Notes: generated by a model from the sequence alone, not told the origin. A stretch of DNA of 64,000 bases from Sorghum bicolor (GCF_000003195.3 NC_012870.2:23738501-23802500); one strand, 5' to 3'; positions 11,591 through 23,741 are shown, numbered from the stretch's first letter. Translations and numbers: made by a program.

Positions 11591-12551
11591 GCATGTACGC
11601 ATGAGGCACATACGGCGAAACGAGTGCTGCGGCGGTGGTGGAGCCAGAATTTGAGTCTTGGGTATTCCCTTGTTAGTGTTTGGTGAGTCGTCACTTAGTT
11701 GATTTCTCTAACCTAACCGATGTGGGCCCTCGTCAGTTGCCATGTAGGCATAGCATAGAGATAGAGGCCGCGCCCGCGCTATATGTCCCGTGCTGCCAGG
11801 AGCTTAGGACACTGGGAACCAGCAGTACCGCCACCACGTCATGCCTCGTCGGATAGGGTTAGAGATTTAGAAATGAGGATTATAGAATTGTCTCCAACTC
11901 ATGCCTCGTTCACTCACATGAAAAAATATTGTGCATCTTTCAATTTATCTTGGAAAAGAGTTTAGAAACAAGATAGGATTTGTACTAATATTTGGTGGCA
12001 TGAGTCAATATGTATGTGATCTGAAGATAAATAATTAGGTTCTCATTTGCAGAAACAACAAAATAAAATAATTTCGGTAATCGAGCTAATATAGAATCTA
12101 TGTGGAAAAATGAATACAAGAATGGATTAAAAAGAATGAGAGAGAAATTTTATATTCTAAATATAGAAATGCTAATATATTTGATATACATATATATAAA
12201 TATACCTATATATACTTAGTGCATAAAAAAGTTGGGTATTCCTAGGAATACCACGAAGGGTGTATTCGCCCATGGCGTGCTCATCCATGGCCAACTCTAA
12301 CGCGAGATCAGCGTATCCATCAGCTTCACTCCAACAATGCTCTGAGCCTCGGATTCAAAAATGAAAAGACAAATTTACAAGCAACTAACCACTCAGCAAC
12401 AAGGAGTCCTTCATGGATGAGCACAGAGGAGGTTACTCGGTTGCACCCTTGAGAATATCTCAAAGATACTATAATCGACTGCGACTACTCAAAAAGGAAT
12501 TAGATAGTCACAGAAAAGATCCTCTAACTCTTTGTGCTAAACAACAAAAGG
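11181..12551. other. Intergenic DNA with a possible hAT remnant
   Basis: No gene. GGTGGTGGAGCCAGAATTT near 11632 resembles the left end of a grass hAT element, but no matching right end was found. 11190-11450 is GC-richer without a convincing frame. Confidence 0.35.
11515..11587. repeat. (TA)n microsatellite, about 36 units
   Basis: A nearly pure TA run, 73 bp. Open frames through it encode only alternating Ile-Tyr and are artefacts. Confidence 0.95.
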
Positions 12552-12559
12552 CTCAGAGG

Positions 12560-12832
12560 TGGATGAAAACGGATATGATATGAACGAATATCACTAATAT
12601 CATATTTATTTTCATATTTTTAGTCGAATTCGGATTCAAATACGGATAATGTCAACAATGTCGGATAAGATACGATTGGATGTCGACATCATAAATATAC
12701 GATTTAAATATTCGGGTACAGATACGGTATCAGATATTGAACATTTGGACTCAGATAGGGATAGATCTAAACCTCTTTAAACGAATTCGAACTCGAATAC
12801 GGTCGGAAAATATTTGTACCATTTCATCCCTA
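12560..12832. mobile_element. hAT-type non-autonomous element with CTCAGAGG target duplication
   Basis: The 8-bp direct repeat CTCAGAGG flanks it at 12552-12559 and 12833-12840. Inverted ends are TGGATGAAAACGG (left) and the complement TAGGGATGAAATGG (right). The 273-bp interior is AT-rich and rich in GATACGG/CGAATTCG-like words. An 8-bp target duplication with short TIRs fits hAT. Confidence 0.85.
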
Positions 12833-13017
12833 CTCAGAGGTTACACTCAGAGAGTGCACTTTGCAAGAAAGTATACACCAGTCAAAAACTTCAAGAGCAC
12901 TTCATGGCTTCTCACAGAATGTACTCAAACGCTTCTTGATTCTACTCAGCCAAGCTTCAAGAGATTCAAGACAACTTCCAAGATCAAATATGAAAAGCTT
13001 AGGGGCTTGATAGGTCA

Positions 13018-14213
13018 TGATATGACCATGCCAGCAAGCAAGATGTCACAAGCTCCAAGTCAAGCTACAACCACTCAAGTTTTACCTACACCGACACCAG
13101 CCTAAGTCATCGATGGACCGGTTACACGTAGTCGTGCAAATAAGCTACAACAAGAGGTCCACGCGCTACTTTGTGACATTCATTTTAACATTAATGAGAA
13201 TTATATACTACCTAAGTGTTCTACCTTGATTGTACTCAGGTATATAGAAGAAGAGAAGGATGAATCGGACCCTGAAGAACGAACCAATGCAAGTCCTAGA
13301 AGACACGTCAAAAACGGACCAGTGGAAGTCAAAAACGGACCAGTGCAAAGAAATCTTCATAACTTTTTAATCACAAAAGCTATGAAGGCCCATGAGGACT
13401 TTTTGGAAAGCCTGTCGAGTCTACTTTCCAATGAATCTAGTGGCGACCAGTTTTGATACTCCATATTGCCTGCAGACCAGAATTAGTACAGACTGCTCAG
13501 AAGGTCAATAGTCTGCCGTGACAGAATGTTGGTGCAACTTGCCGTGCAAAACTGTACCAATCTACAACGTTTCGAGGTACATGGCATACATTTCTGGAAA
13601 GCACTTCGAGTCCAGTTTCACACCCAAGAAACGGTTCATCAATTGGACTTCCCAATAAAAAGTTATGGTCAGTTTATTAGAAACTGCTCTGGAGGCCAAC
13701 AGTCACGCGAAGCCAGTTCGGGAATCCATTCCGAGGGGTCTTTTCACATTGCCTTCACCCAGAAACTCTATTTCGTTTTCATACCTATCTAGGAGAGTTG
13801 TTCCTAGTATAAATATCCCCTACCTCTAAGCTATTAGGAACCTTTGATCATTTGATAAACTATATGATATTGCAGCCGCGCTGCTGAGTGCCTTACTCAA
13901 CCTTTGTTCTTCCTTGTTCTTCTTGGACTTATGAAGTGAATCCTCTGGGTTCCCCTACTTCGTTCTCTACGGCTTCCGTTCGGCTGCGCCGTATTGTGTG
14001 GATTAGTTCCGGATTGTGGTTCTGCGGTCGTTTGGAGATCGAGTCGAAGTCTTCGTGGTTTCGGTGCCTCTCTCCTCGTCGCTTGGTCGCATCCAACCTT
14101 TGTCAGGTATAAAGCTAGTTACCCGCTGTTCGCAGCAAGTTATCCTTATTCTTTTGATCTAATGTCGTGAAGATCGGGCCACCTTCGTGCCGTTTCATAT
14201 CGGTAACCTATCA
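13018..14213 (+). repeat. 5' LTR of the chromovirus
   Basis: Begins TGATATGACCATGCC and ends GGTAACCTATCA. It contains TATAAATA at 13808-13815, the probable LTR promoter. The C-terminal coding extension seen in the 3' LTR is interrupted here by TAA (13103-13105). Confidence 0.93.
13808..13815 (+). promoter_or_regulatory. LTR TATA box
   Basis: TATAAATA in the 5' LTR, about 400 bp before its end. The same motif is conserved in the 3' LTR at 20396-20403. Confidence 0.6.
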
Positions 14214-14806
14214 ATTGGTATCAAAGCTTTCTTTGTCACGGTAGATCTTACAAACATCCATATATTTATCTTTAGTATATCAATCATTTGCTACTGATTT
14301 GTTTATCACCTATAGTCCACTGAAAAAGCCATAAAAAATCCTAAAGCCCTTTGACGGTACTGTTATCTTGTGTTTTATGTTCATCAAGTTGCTAGTCACC
14401 CTCTTTACATATATTGAGTTGTGTTTCATTTGCTATCCGCACCCCTGTTAGTATAAAAAAAGGGTTAAAAAAAGACAAAAAAAACAGAGAAAAGAAAAGA
14501 GAAAGAACAGGAAAAGTAGAAGAAGAGGAAAGGGGTTGTATTGCGGTTTCCTCACTGAAAATTCAGTTTACACATTCAGATTCTTGGTGATTTATATTCT
14601 AGGAACATTACATCTTGTGAGCACATCAAATCACTTGATTTTCAGTACCGTGGCCTCCCTTGTTTAGCCACCTATAGCTCCACCTAAAACTGAAATCAGG
14701 ACATTCGACTCGTAATCCTTGCGACCTCGGAATCACTTCTGTTGAGCCGCTACACTAGCACAATTCACTGTCCTTGAGAATAGGAAAGAGCATTAGTAAG
14801 TAAGAG
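14214..14806 (+). other. PBS and untranslated leader of the chromovirus
   Basis: TGGTATCAAAGC (from 14216), the Met-tRNA primer site with one change, lies two bases after the LTR. The leader that follows is non-coding and has an A-rich stretch at 14455-14530. Confidence 0.8.
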
Positions 14807-17800
14807 GTGAGGTTGTGTGATTCCACAAATTTACCCATTCCACTATATTTTGCCTTAAGTGCTAACATGACAGGATCCAACTCAAGTATTCATGGTAATC
14901 GTCATGGAGAAGAACCCCCTGTTGCACGGGCTGAGTTGCGCCAAATGGCAGACTCACTCTTGCAGGCCATGGAGAGAATGCTTGATGCACGCATACCTGC
15001 GGATGGGCAGAGGGCTCCTCGGCATCAATCTGAAGAATCTGGTGCTGAAAATTCTAATGGAGGACATGACCGTTTCAGAGATGGTCGTGGTGGTGGTAGG
15101 CGGGCTGGTCATCATGGCCAAAATGGAGGACGAGCTCATGGACGTGGTCGTGGCCATCGAGTTCATTTTGATGATGAAGAATTTGATAACTTTGGTCATG
15201 AAGAGGGGTCTGATGAGAATCCCTTTGCAAATGATGGGCTGCATAGGCGGCGCCATTATCATCGGCGGCATGCTGATCATGGAGATAGAGAGCATCATCA
15301 TGGACGTCGTAATAGGGAAGAACCGGACAGCATTGCTCGTGTCAAGTTGAGTATCCCAAAATTCACTGGAAGAGAGGATGCAGATGCATATCTTGAGTGG
15401 GCTGAGCAGTGTGATCAAATTTTTAGAGTGCATAATCTCTCTGATCAGAGGTGTGTCAATCTTGCTTCAGTGGAGTTCTCTGGTTATGCTATGACTTGGT
15501 GGAATCAGATACAAGAGAATCAACTTGTGTTGGGCCGTGAACATATCAACACATGGGAAGAGATGAAACAAGTGATGAGAAGGCGATTTGTACCATCAAG
15601 CTATCAGCATGACCTTCGCAATAGGTTACAAATATTGAAGCAAGGAAAGAGATCGGTTGATGAGTACTATAAGGAGATGGAGCTGCTGTTAGTGCGTACT
15701 GGAATTAGAGAGGATCCAGAGTCAAAAATGGCAAGATTTTTGGGTGGTCTCAATGAGGAAATTGCTGGTTTTGTTGAGATGTTTCCATACAGTACATTGC
15801 AAGACCTTGTTGATCAAGCTATGTGTACTGAAAGAAAAATTCAGCAAGAGACACGTGGAAAATCTTATGCAAGTCATTCTATTGCAGCCCCATGGCGCAA
15901 GCAGCAGTCCAGCACTTCTTTTGGTGGGGGACGGTCCCAAGGTGCTGCAACTAGGCCCTCTTCATCTAATGCTCCTTCAAAGATGGTGGTTTCTACAGCA
16001 TCATCCCCTGCATATCAGCAGCGACCTACTACAAGTGTAGCAGCCCCAACTGTTGTTTCCTCAGCTACTACTTCCTCTGCACGTAGTAGAGAAATTGTGT
16101 GCCACAAGTGCCATGGTCGTGGACATATTGCTGCACAATGTCCTAGTAGGAGGACCATGATTGTGAAAGAGAATGGTGAATGGGAATCTGAAAGTGATCG
16201 AGAGGAAGAAGGTCCAAGATATGATGAGGATCATGAGAACCATGATAATGAGATCCAACCCGATGAAGGTGATAACAACTGCTTTATTTCTCTTCGTGTG
16301 CTTAGTGTTACTGCTGCAAAGGAAGAGAATGGGCAGCGACACAATCTTTTCCACACTCGAGGCATGATCAAAGAGAAGTTGTGTAGAATTATTGTTGACA
16401 ATGGCAGCTGCAACAATATTGCTAGCCAAGAATTGGTTGATAGAATGGAGCTAAAACAAAGGCGTCATCCTAATCCATACAAGATGCAGTGGCTGAATGA
16501 TTGTGGTGCGCTGCGTGTGAGCCATGTTGTGACAGTTCCTTTCTCTATGGGGAGGTATAATGATCATGTGGAGTGTGATGTGGTGCCTATGCAAGCATGC
16601 CAGCTGCTGCTAGGTAGACCATGGTTATATGATCGTGATGTTCAGATCTTTGGAAGAACCAACAAGCTGGTTTTCATGTACAAAGGAGAGCGAATTTCTT
16701 TGCTCCCTTTGACACCGGATGAGATTTTGAATGATGATCTAAAAAGAAAACAGCGAGAGAGCGAGAACCACTTGCGAGTGACCCACAAAAATAGTGAGGG
16801 AGTGTTTCCAAAGCCAATTAAAACCCCACAGCCACAAATGACCAAGACAAAGGGAAAAGAGGGATTAGTTATGATGGCTAGGAAAGGGGATTTAAAAGAA
16901 TTGAGTGAACCCAATGCCACATTCGTTGTACTCCTGTACAAGGAAAATTTTCTTTCCCCTAACGACTTATCCTCTACTTTGCCAAGTGTTATTTTTAATG
17001 TGTTACAGGAATATGAGGATGTCTTTCCAGAGGAGGTACCACCAGGGCTGCCACCCAAGAGAGGAATTGAACATCAAATTGACCTTGTTTCCGGTGCTTC
17101 ACTTCCAAACCGAGCTGCATACCGCACCAATCCGGAGGAAACAAGAGAAATTCAGCAACAAGTGGAAGAATTGATGAGAAAAGGGTTTGTGCAGGAAAGT
17201 CTTTCACCTTGTGCAGTCCCTGTTCTTTTAGTTCCAAAAAAAGATGGTTCATGGAGAATGTGTGTTGACTGTAGAGCTATTAATAACATCACAGTAAGAT
17301 ATAGGCATCCCATTCCTAGACTTGATGATATGCTTGATGAACTTAGTGGTGCAACAATTTTCACTAAAATTGACTTGAGAAGTGGCTATCACCAAATAAG
17401 AATGCGAGAAGGAGATGAGTGGAAGACAGCTTTTAAAACCAAGTTTGGGTTGTATGAATGGTTGGTAATGCCCTTTGGATTGACTAATGCACCAAGTACG
17501 TTTATGAGATTGATGAATCATGTGCTTAGATCTTTCATTGGCAAGTTTGTTGTGGTTTACTTTGATGATATATTAATTTACAGCAAGTCTCTTGATGAAC
17601 ATGTTGAGCATATCCAAAGTGTGCTTGCTGTCCTACGTGAGCAAAAATTGTATGCTAACCTTGACAAGTGCACATTTTGCACCGACAAGGTAGTCTTTCT
17701 TGGTTTTGTTGTTTCAGGACATGGTGTGGAGGTGGATGAGGATAAGATCAAAGCTGTTCGTGAGTGGATGCCTCCACAGAATGCAAGTCAAGTGCGTAGC

Positions 17801-19276
17801 TTCCTTGGACTTGCTGGTTTCTACCGGCGATTTGTGAAAGATTTCAGCACCATTGCTGCTCCAATCAATGAGTTGACAAAGAAAGGAGTGCCTTTTAATT
17901 GGGGAGAAGCACAAGAGAAGGCATTTGAAGAACTGAAGATGAAGTTGACAACAGCCCCACTTCTTGCACTTCCAGATTTCGGTAAGACATTTGAAATTGA
18001 ATGTGATGCAAGTGGTATAGGAATTGGTGGCGTTCTCATGCAAGAAAGGAGGCCGATTGCATACTTCAGTGAAAAGCTAAGTGGTCCAACTCTGAATTAC
18101 TCAATTTATGATAAAGAATTATATGCTCTTGTTAGAAGCTTGGAAACTTGGCAACACTACCTTTTGCCTAAAGAATTTGTGATACATTCAGACCATGAAT
18201 CTTTGAAACATCTTAAAGGCCAACTAAAACTGAACCGAAGACATGCAAAATGGAGTGAGTTCATTGAGTCCTTTCCTTATGTTGTCAAGTACAAGAAAGG
18301 GAAAGATAACATTGTAGTTGATGCTTTGTCTCGATGTCATACTTTGCTTTCACGACTTGATACTAAAATTCTTGGATTAGAAAGTATAAAAGAACTATAT
18401 GTTAAGGATTCATATTTTGCTGAACCATATTCCAAGTGTTGTGGCAGCAAGGGATGGGAAAAATTCCATTTGCATGAGGGTTTCTTATTTCGAGCTAATA
18501 AACTTTGCATTCCAGATTGCTCTGTTCGCATTTTGCTAGTGCAGGAAGCTCATGCAGGAGGACTTATGGGCCATTTTGGTGCAAAGAAAACAGAACAAGT
18601 GCTGACTGACCATTTCTTTTGGCCTAAGATGAGAAGAGATGTGGAGAGGCATGTTCTTTGCTGTGAAACCTGCCATAAAGCTAAGTCCCGTTTGAATCCT
18701 CATGGTTTATACACTCCTCTACCTATCCCTAGTGTCCCTTGGGAGGACATTTCTATGGACTTTGTCCTTGGTTTACCACAAACCAAGAGGGGAAAGGATT
18801 CCATATTTGTTGTGGTTGATAGATTTAGCAAAATGGCACACTTTATTCCCTGTCATAAGAGCGATGATGCTTCACACATTGCTGAATTGTTTTTCAGAGA
18901 AATTGTGCGTCTACATGGAGTGCCACGTACCATCGTGTCTGATCGTGACACCAAGTTTTTGAGTTACTTTTGGAAAACCTTGTGGGGAAAACTGGGGACA
19001 AGGCTACTGTTCTCCACAACGTGTCATCCTCAAACGGATGGACAAACTGAAGTTGTGAACCGCACATTATCAACATTGCTGCGAGCTATCCTAAAGAAGA
19101 ATCTGAAATTGTGGGAAGAAAGCTTGCCTCATGTGGAGTTTGCATACAACAGGGCAGTACATTCGACCACAAAATTTTGTCCATTTGAGATTGTCTATGG
19201 GTTCAAACCTACTGCTCCCATCGATCTTTTGCCTTTGCCTATGCAGGAATGTGTGAACTTTGATGCAAGCAAGTGA
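14807..19276 (+). CDS. Ty3/gypsy gag-pol polyprotein (ends at an internal TGA)
   Basis: A 1489-codon frame; the ATG at 14867 may be the true start. It encodes gag with an Arg/Gly/His-rich N-terminal region (about 70-170) and a retrotransposon-gag helical domain (about 190-345). The zinc knuckle [14 protein letters not shown] is near 431, and the protease, with DNGS at the active site, near 530. Reverse transcriptase (about 800-960) has the YFDD catalytic motif near 918. RNase H starts near 1063 with ECDASG. The integrase has an HHCC zinc region (about 1249-1300) and a core with D-D-E near 1317, 1378 and 1415. The frame stops at TGA 19274-19276, but the same frame continues open after it, so this is a single nonsense mutation and not the natural end. 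Enzymatic motifs all look intact. Confidence 0.95.
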   Translation: MRLCDSTNLPIPLYFALSANMTGSNSSIHGNRHGEEPPVARAELRQMADSLLQAMERMLDARIPADGQRAPRHQSEESGAENSNGGHDRFRDGRGGGRRAGHHGQNGGRAHGRGRGHRVHFDDEEFDNFGHEEGSDENPFANDGLHRRRHYHRRHADHGDREHHHGRRNREEPDSIARVKLSIPKFTGREDADAYLEWAEQCDQIFRVHNLSDQRCVNLASVEFSGYAMTWWNQIQENQLVLGREHINTWEEMKQVMRRRFVPSSYQHDLRNRLQILKQGKRSVDEYYKEMELLLVRTGIREDPESKMARFLGGLNEEIAGFVEMFPYSTLQDLVDQAMCTERKIQQETRGKSYASHSIAAPWRKQQSSTSFGGGRSQGAATRPSSSNAPSKMVVSTASSPAYQQRPTTSVAAPTVVSSATTSSARSREIVCHKCHGRGHIAAQCPSRRTMIVKENGEWESESDREEEGPRYDEDHENHDNEIQPDEGDNNCFISLRVLSVTAAKEENGQRHNLFHTRGMIKEKLCRIIVDNGSCNNIASQELVDRMELKQRRHPNPYKMQWLNDCGALRVSHVVTVPFSMGRYNDHVECDVVPMQACQLLLGRPWLYDRDVQIFGRTNKLVFMYKGERISLLPLTPDEILNDDLKRKQRESENHLRVTHKNSEGVFPKPIKTPQPQMTKTKGKEGLVMMARKGDLKELSEPNATFVVLLYKENFLSPNDLSSTLPSVIFNVLQEYEDVFPEEVPPGLPPKRGIEHQIDLVSGASLPNRAAYRTNPEETREIQQQVEELMRKGFVQESLSPCAVPVLLVPKKDGSWRMCVDCRAINNITVRYRHPIPRLDDMLDELSGATIFTKIDLRSGYHQIRMREGDEWKTAFKTKFGLYEWLVMPFGLTNAPSTFMRLMNHVLRSFIGKFVVVYFDDILIYSKSLDEHVEHIQSVLAVLREQKLYANLDKCTFCTDKVVFLGFVVSGHGVEVDEDKIKAVREWMPPQNASQVRSFLGLAGFYRRFVKDFSTIAAPINELTKKGVPFNWGEAQEKAFEELKMKLTTAPLLALPDFGKTFEIECDASGIGIGGVLMQERRPIAYFSEKLSGPTLNYSIYDKELYALVRSLETWQHYLLPKEFVIHSDHESLKHLKGQLKLNRRHAKWSEFIESFPYVVKYKKGKDNIVVDALSRCHTLLSRLDTKILGLESIKELYVKDSYFAEPYSKCCGSKGWEKFHLHEGFLFRANKLCIPDCSVRILLVQEAHAGGLMGHFGAKKTEQVLTDHFFWPKMRRDVERHVLCCETCHKAKSRLNPHGLYTPLPIPSVPWEDISMDFVLGLPQTKRGKDSIFVVVDRFSKMAHFIPCHKSDDASHIAELFFREIVRLHGVPRTIVSDRDTKFLSYFWKTLWGKLGTRLLFSTTCHPQTDGQTEVVNRTLSTLLRAILKKNLKLWEESLPHVEFAYNRAVHSTTKFCPFEIVYGFKPTAPIDLLPLPMQECVNFDASK

Positions 19277-20059
19277 GCAGAATTTGTCAAGAAGCTTCAT
19301 GATCAAGCTAAAGCAAACATTGAGAAGATGACCAAGTTATATGAGAAGCACGCCAACAAGGGTCGTAAGAAGATGTTATTTGAACCGGGAGACTTGGTTT
19401 GGGTGCACCTGCGCAAGGATCGCTTTCCTGAACAACGCAAGAGCAAGCTGCAACCCCGAGCTGATGGTCCATTCAAAGTGCTTCGCAAGATCAATGACAA
19501 TGCTTATGAAATTGATCTTCCAAGTACTTATGGTGTGAGTACAAGTTTCAATGTCTCTGACCTTTCTCCATTCTTTGGATTGGAAGAGTCGAGGACGACT
19601 CTTTTTGAAGGGGGGGAGGATGATATGACCATGCCAGCAAGCAAGATGTCACAAGCTCCAAGTCAAGCTACAACCACTCAAGTTTTACCTACACCGACAC
19701 CAGCCCAAGTCATCGATGGACCGGTTACATGTAGTCGTGCAAAGAAGCTACAACAAGAGGTCCACGCGCTACTTTGTGACATTCATTTTAACATTAATGA
19801 GAATTATATACTACCTAAGTGTTCTACCTTGATTGTACTCAGGTATAGAGAAGAAGAGAAGGATGAATCGGACCTTGAAGAACGAACCAGTGCAAGTCCT
19901 AGAAGACACGTCAAAAACGGACCAGTGGAAGTCAAAAACGGACCAGTGCAAAGAAATCTTCATAACTTTTTAATCACAAAAGCTATGAAGGCCCATGAGG
20001 ACTTGTTGGAAAGCTTGTCGAGTCTACTTTCCAATGAATCTAGTGGCGACCAGTTTTGA
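19277..20059 (+). pseudogene. Polyprotein C-terminus continuing past the TGA and into the 3' LTR
   Basis: Same frame as the polyprotein. It encodes the integrase C-terminal domain (GDLVWVHLRKDRFP, GPFKVLRKIND, STSFNVSDLSPFF), crosses the PPT at 19606-19620, and stays open for about 146 codons inside the 3' LTR until TGA at 20057-20059. CRM-clade chromoviruses are known to carry a C-terminal targeting motif that overlaps the 3' LTR, so this overlap is likely functional design, not chance. The LTR-encoded tail is Ser/Thr/Pro-rich at first, then charged. Confidence 0.8.
19606..19620 (+). other. Polypurine tract
   Basis: GAAGGGGGGGAGGA immediately before the 3' LTR; primes plus-strand DNA synthesis. 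Confidence 0.88.
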
Positions 20060-20800
20060 TACTCCATATTGCCTGCAGACCAGAATTAGTACAGACTGCT
20101 CAGAAGGTCAACAGTCTGCCATGACAGAATGTTGGTGCAACTTGCCGTGCAAAACTGTACCAATCTACAACATTTCGAGGTACATGGCATACATTTCTGG
20201 AAAGCACTTCGAGTCTAGTTTCACACCCAAGAAACGGTTCATCAATTTGACTTCCCAATAAAAAGTTATGGTCAGTTTATTGGAAACTGCTCTGGAGGCT
20301 AACAGTCACGCGAAGCTAGTTCGGGAATCCATTCCGTTGCCTTCACCCAGAAACTCTATTTCGTTTTCATACCTATCTAGGAGGGTTGTTCCTAGTATAA
20401 ATATCCCCTACCTCTAAGCTATTAGGAACCTTTGATCATTTGATAAACTATATGATATTGCAGCCGCGCTGCTGAGTGCCTTACTCAACCTTTGTTCTTC
20501 CTTGTTCTTCTTGGACTTGTGAAGTGAATCCTCTGGGTTTCCCTACTTCGTGCTCTACGGCTTCCGTTCGGCTGCGCCGTATTGTGTGGATTAGTTCCGG
20601 ATTATGGTTCTGCGGTCGTTTGGAGATCGAGTCGAAGTCTTCGTGGTTTCGGTGCCTCTCTCCCCGTCGCTTGGTCGCATCCAACCTTTGTCAGGTATAA
20701 GCTAGTTACCCGCTGTTCGCAGCAAGTTATCCTTTTTCTTTTGATCTACTGTCGTGAAGATCGGGCCACCTTCGTGCCGTTTCATATCGGTAACCTATCA
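19621..20800 (+). repeat. 3' LTR of the chromovirus
   Basis: 1180 bp, TGATATGACC to AACCTATCA. It lacks a 15-bp segment present in the 5' LTR near 13733-13747. TATAAATA lies at 20396-20403. Confidence 0.93.
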
Positions 20801-20805
20801 GGTCA

Positions 20806-21181
20806 TGATCCTAGGAATTCCTGATGAGGTTGACTACCAAGCATGGGCCTGGGCCGGCCCAAGGTCTGCTTGAAGGCATGAGACAAGGTGGCGTATACTC
20901 CAAGCTAAGAAGGACCAATCTAGCTGGATTTTAAGAAATATAGCTTCTGTAATAGAACTAGAACTAGAACTAGCTAAGGCTTACTAGACTTATTTGAATA
21001 GTTGTCTAGTAAGCCTTGGTTAGTTTGAGTGACCTAGTGTAGCTAGTTGTTTGCTTGCTCACTAGAATTGTGTAGGAGGGTTGTATTGAAGTGCTAGACT
21101 AGGCTTCTAGAATTATTAGGATCACCTTTGTTACTAGTATTATACTTGTCGAGTTGTGTTTGTGTCATTGAAGGATTGTTA
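20806..21181. other. Flank of the chromovirus, no gene; contains a perfect hairpin
   Basis: Unassigned repetitive DNA. It includes short GAACTA repeats (20954-20972) and the stem-loop at 20976-21017. Confidence 0.45.
20976..21017. repeat. Inverted repeat, 14-bp perfect stem
   Basis: AAGGCTTACTAGAC and its exact complement GTCTAGTAAGCCTT, separated by a 14-base AT-rich loop. Confidence 0.85.
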
Positions 21182-21335
21182 GGCCTTGTTCAGTTGGTAA
21201 ATTTTTTAGATTTTGGGTATTGTAGCACTTTCGTTTGTATTTGGTAATTATTGTCTAATCATGGACTAAATAGGCTCAAAAGATTCGTCTCGCAAATTAC
21301 AGGTAAACTGTATAATTAGACTTATTTTTTTATTC
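21182..21335. mobile_element. Truncated MITE, GGCCTTGTTTAGTT family
   Basis: Starts GGCCTTGTTCAGTTGG after TTA and follows the family core as far as the CTGTATAATTAG region, then stops. The far terminus is missing. Confidence 0.75.
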
Positions 21336-22632
21336 CATCCAAATAAACAAAAAAATATAAATAACAGACATCATAAACATGACATATATATCATAGACAT
21401 CACATACACATCACAAACGTCACATAAGTCATAGTATATCACAATAAGTTCACAAGTAATCCAAGTGTTCTATCATTCATCATAAGAAGTGCAAATAAAA
21501 GTTCTATTAACAACTCCAAGCATCATCACGGTCAACGAGACTGATTTGGTGAAGGATTTGTAGCATGAGGCACTTCATTCGATGCCGCCGACTGATTCTG
21601 CAGAAAGTAGAAGGGATTACATGTGTAAGATAAGATAAATATATATCATACATGTGAGCAAGGCTGGGAGCAAGGCTGGCCACCATGTAACGACGACTAC
21701 GAGACAAATAGTAAGATTATTAGAAATCATGCAGAATTGAGTGTTGGAATAAAGAAATGAAATAATATACCCATGTTTGTGTGTATCTGCTAAGGCTGCG
21801 ACTGCTTTGATAGTGTGGTACACCTGGCATCATCAGATGCCGCTCCCAGCAAGCATTGTGCGTCTCCTCCCACTCGGGGTCGCACCACTTCACCATATAT
21901 ATGCCCAGCATCTGGGGTACGAGGCACACTAAGACGAAATCGCCTACACGTCATCAAGTATATGACATATAACAAGGTCAAATTAAGCCTACCTGATCTC
22001 AAAAGAAATCAGTATTAATGTTCTATATTTACCTATAGGTATTGTTGTCGGGTCAGCGTCATCACTCCTGCCTGAGTTTGACGAGTGTGCCCGATATAAA
22101 ACACTAGGCAAAGCGTTTGACACTCGGCATAGAGTTGTCTCCGGTAATGGGAGACACACAGGACATCAAGCCTGTTGTTTGATTTCCGATAAGTAGGGGT
22201 GCAGGCACACAGCATTACAGGCTGTGGCATTATCAAGCCTGTAATTTACAGCTACGTATACATAATACGTCCACTAATTAACCATCGAAATTATTACTCA
22301 TGGCACCCGAGTAATGTGGTTGCCAGAGTCCATGGCACTTGCGACTAGCAAGCCAAGTCAGTTGTTGTTGATGACAGAAGCGGTTTCTCTCATGATACCC
22401 AAAAGTCGTAACCCGTGGTGGTGGAGGGGTCCAGATTCCAACTACAGAATTAGTGGAAAGAAGCACGAGAAAAATTGGAGCACCACACACGACGAAAAGT
22501 AATTTAAAATCTGGCAAAATTAACGTTTCGATGTGACCGGAGTGAGAACGAACAACCAGTAAAATTCGTTTTCCGCACACATGCTTGGAAGGAGTCACGA
22601 GTGACAACTGAGGCACTGTTTAGTTTCTATCA
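21336..22632. other. Unassigned repetitive DNA with a CACTA-like remnant
   Basis: 21350-21440 is a degenerate run of ATCACAnACATCA-like words. Around 22090-22130, AAACACTAGGCAAAG and TTTGACACTCGGCA resemble subterminal repeats of grass CACTA elements. Minus-strand frames at 21720-21929 and 21790-22002 overlap without a recognisable domain. No gene is called. Confidence 0.35.
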
Positions 22633-22871
22633 GGCCTTGTTTAGTTCACGTCAAAAACTAAAAACTTTTCAAGATTTTTCATCATATCGAATCTTGCAGC
22701 ATATATATAAAGCATTAACTATAGACAAAAACAAAAATTAATTATACAGTTTGCCTGTAAATCGTGAGATAAATCTTGACTCTAGTTAGTCCATGATTGG
22801 ACAATAATTTCTAAATAAAAACAAAAGTGATATAGTATTCAAAACCAAAAAAAACAGAACTAAGCAAGGCC
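22633..22871. mobile_element. MITE, GGCCTTGTTTAGTT family
   Basis: Starts GGCCTTGTTTAGTTCACG and ends GAACTAAGCAAGGCC. It lies just after a stub (CACTGTTTAGTTTC at 22614) of what looks like an older copy. Confidence 0.8.
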
Positions 22872-23160
22872 AAATTTTTTCACTCCATCCCATCGAATAT
22901 TTGAACACATGCATGGAACATTAGATATAAATAAAAAAATAACTAATTGCACAGTGTGAGATGAATCTTTTAAAACTAATTAGTCTATAATTAGTTATAA
23001 TTGCTACAGTAATATACATGTGTCAATAACAGAATAATGAGGCTTAATAAATTCGTCTCGTGGTTTGCAGACGAGTTATGTAATTAGCTTTGAAACACCT
23101 CTTCTACCATCTCATAAAACATTTGATGTGACACCTAAGAACTTTTACTCATAAAATTAA
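22872..23160. mobile_element. Diverged MITE remnants of the same family
   Basis: Carries the family core in both orientations (CATCGAATATTTGAACACATG; TTCGTCTCGTGGTTTGCAG), so at least two fragments are fused. Clear termini are absent. Confidence 0.5.
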
Positions 23161-23162
23161 GC

Positions 23163-23500
23163 CTTGTTTAGATTGAGGATGAAAATTTTTTTGATGTCAC
23201 ATCGGATGTGTCGGAAGAATGTCGGGAAGGGTTTTGAGAAACTAATAAAAAACAAATTACATAGCTCGTCAGAAAACTGCAAGACAAATCTATTAAGTAT
23301 AATTAAGTTATCATTAGCACATGTGGGTTACTGTAGCACTTAAGGCTAATCATGGAGTAACTAGGCTTAAAAAACCGTCTCGTGATTTTCAACCAAACTG
23401 TGTAATTAGTTTATTTTTTTATCTATATTTTATGTTCCATGCATGTGTCTAAAGATTTGATGAGATTGATGAAAAAATTTTGGGTGAGTAACTAAACAGA
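23163..23500. mobile_element. Diverged, longer MITE of the GCCTTGTTTAG family
   Basis: Starts GCCTTGTTTAGATTGAGG and ends GAGTAACTAAACAG. The right half matches the family core; the left half (GATGTCACATCGGATGTGTC) belongs to a related subfamily, so this may be a composite. Confidence 0.6.
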
Positions 23501-23741
23501 ACCTTGTTTAGTTCCAAAAAATTTTACAAAATCGACATTGTAGCACTTTCGTTTGTATTTGACAAATATTGTCCAATCATGGACTAGTTAGACTCAAAAG
23601 ATTCGTCTCGTTAATTTCGACCGAACTGTGTAATTAGTTTTTATTTTCGTCTATATTTAATACTCTATGCATGCGTCTAAAGATTTGATGTGACGGGGAA
23701 TCTGAAAAATTTTACAAAATTTTTTGGAAACTAAACAAGGC
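23501..23741. mobile_element. MITE, GGCCTTGTTTAGTT family
   Basis: ACCTTGTTTAGTTCC to GAAACTAAACAAGGC, followed by TAA. Confidence 0.82.

Larger units (their letters stand above)
13018..20800 (+). mobile_element. Nearly intact Ty3/gypsy chromovirus (CRM-like), TSD GGTCA
   Basis: A complete LTR retrotransposon of 7783 bp: LTR 13018-14213, PBS at 14216, gag-pol 14807-19276 and on, PPT at 19606-19620, LTR 19621-20800. Perfect 5-bp duplications GGTCA flank it (13013-13017, 20801-20805). By eye the LTRs differ by roughly 25 substitutions, one 15-bp deletion in the right LTR and one single-base indel, so it inserted recently. Reading of the coding frame into the 3' LTR and the integrase C-terminal motif FNVSDLSPF suggest the CRM (centromeric) clade; this is inference. 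One in-frame TGA interrupts the polyprotein. Confidence 0.93.

Noticed and set aside
11394..11694. Several ORFs with long Ile-Tyr repeats
   Set aside because: They are translations of the TA microsatellite.
14892..17521. Numerous ORFs on both strands inside the gag-pol region
   Set aside because: Shadows of the gag-pol frame; none has its own motif.
21507..22616. Possible minus-strand transposase or plant mobile-domain protein
   Set aside because: Overlapping short frames with no motif I can name; left as unassigned repeat DNA.
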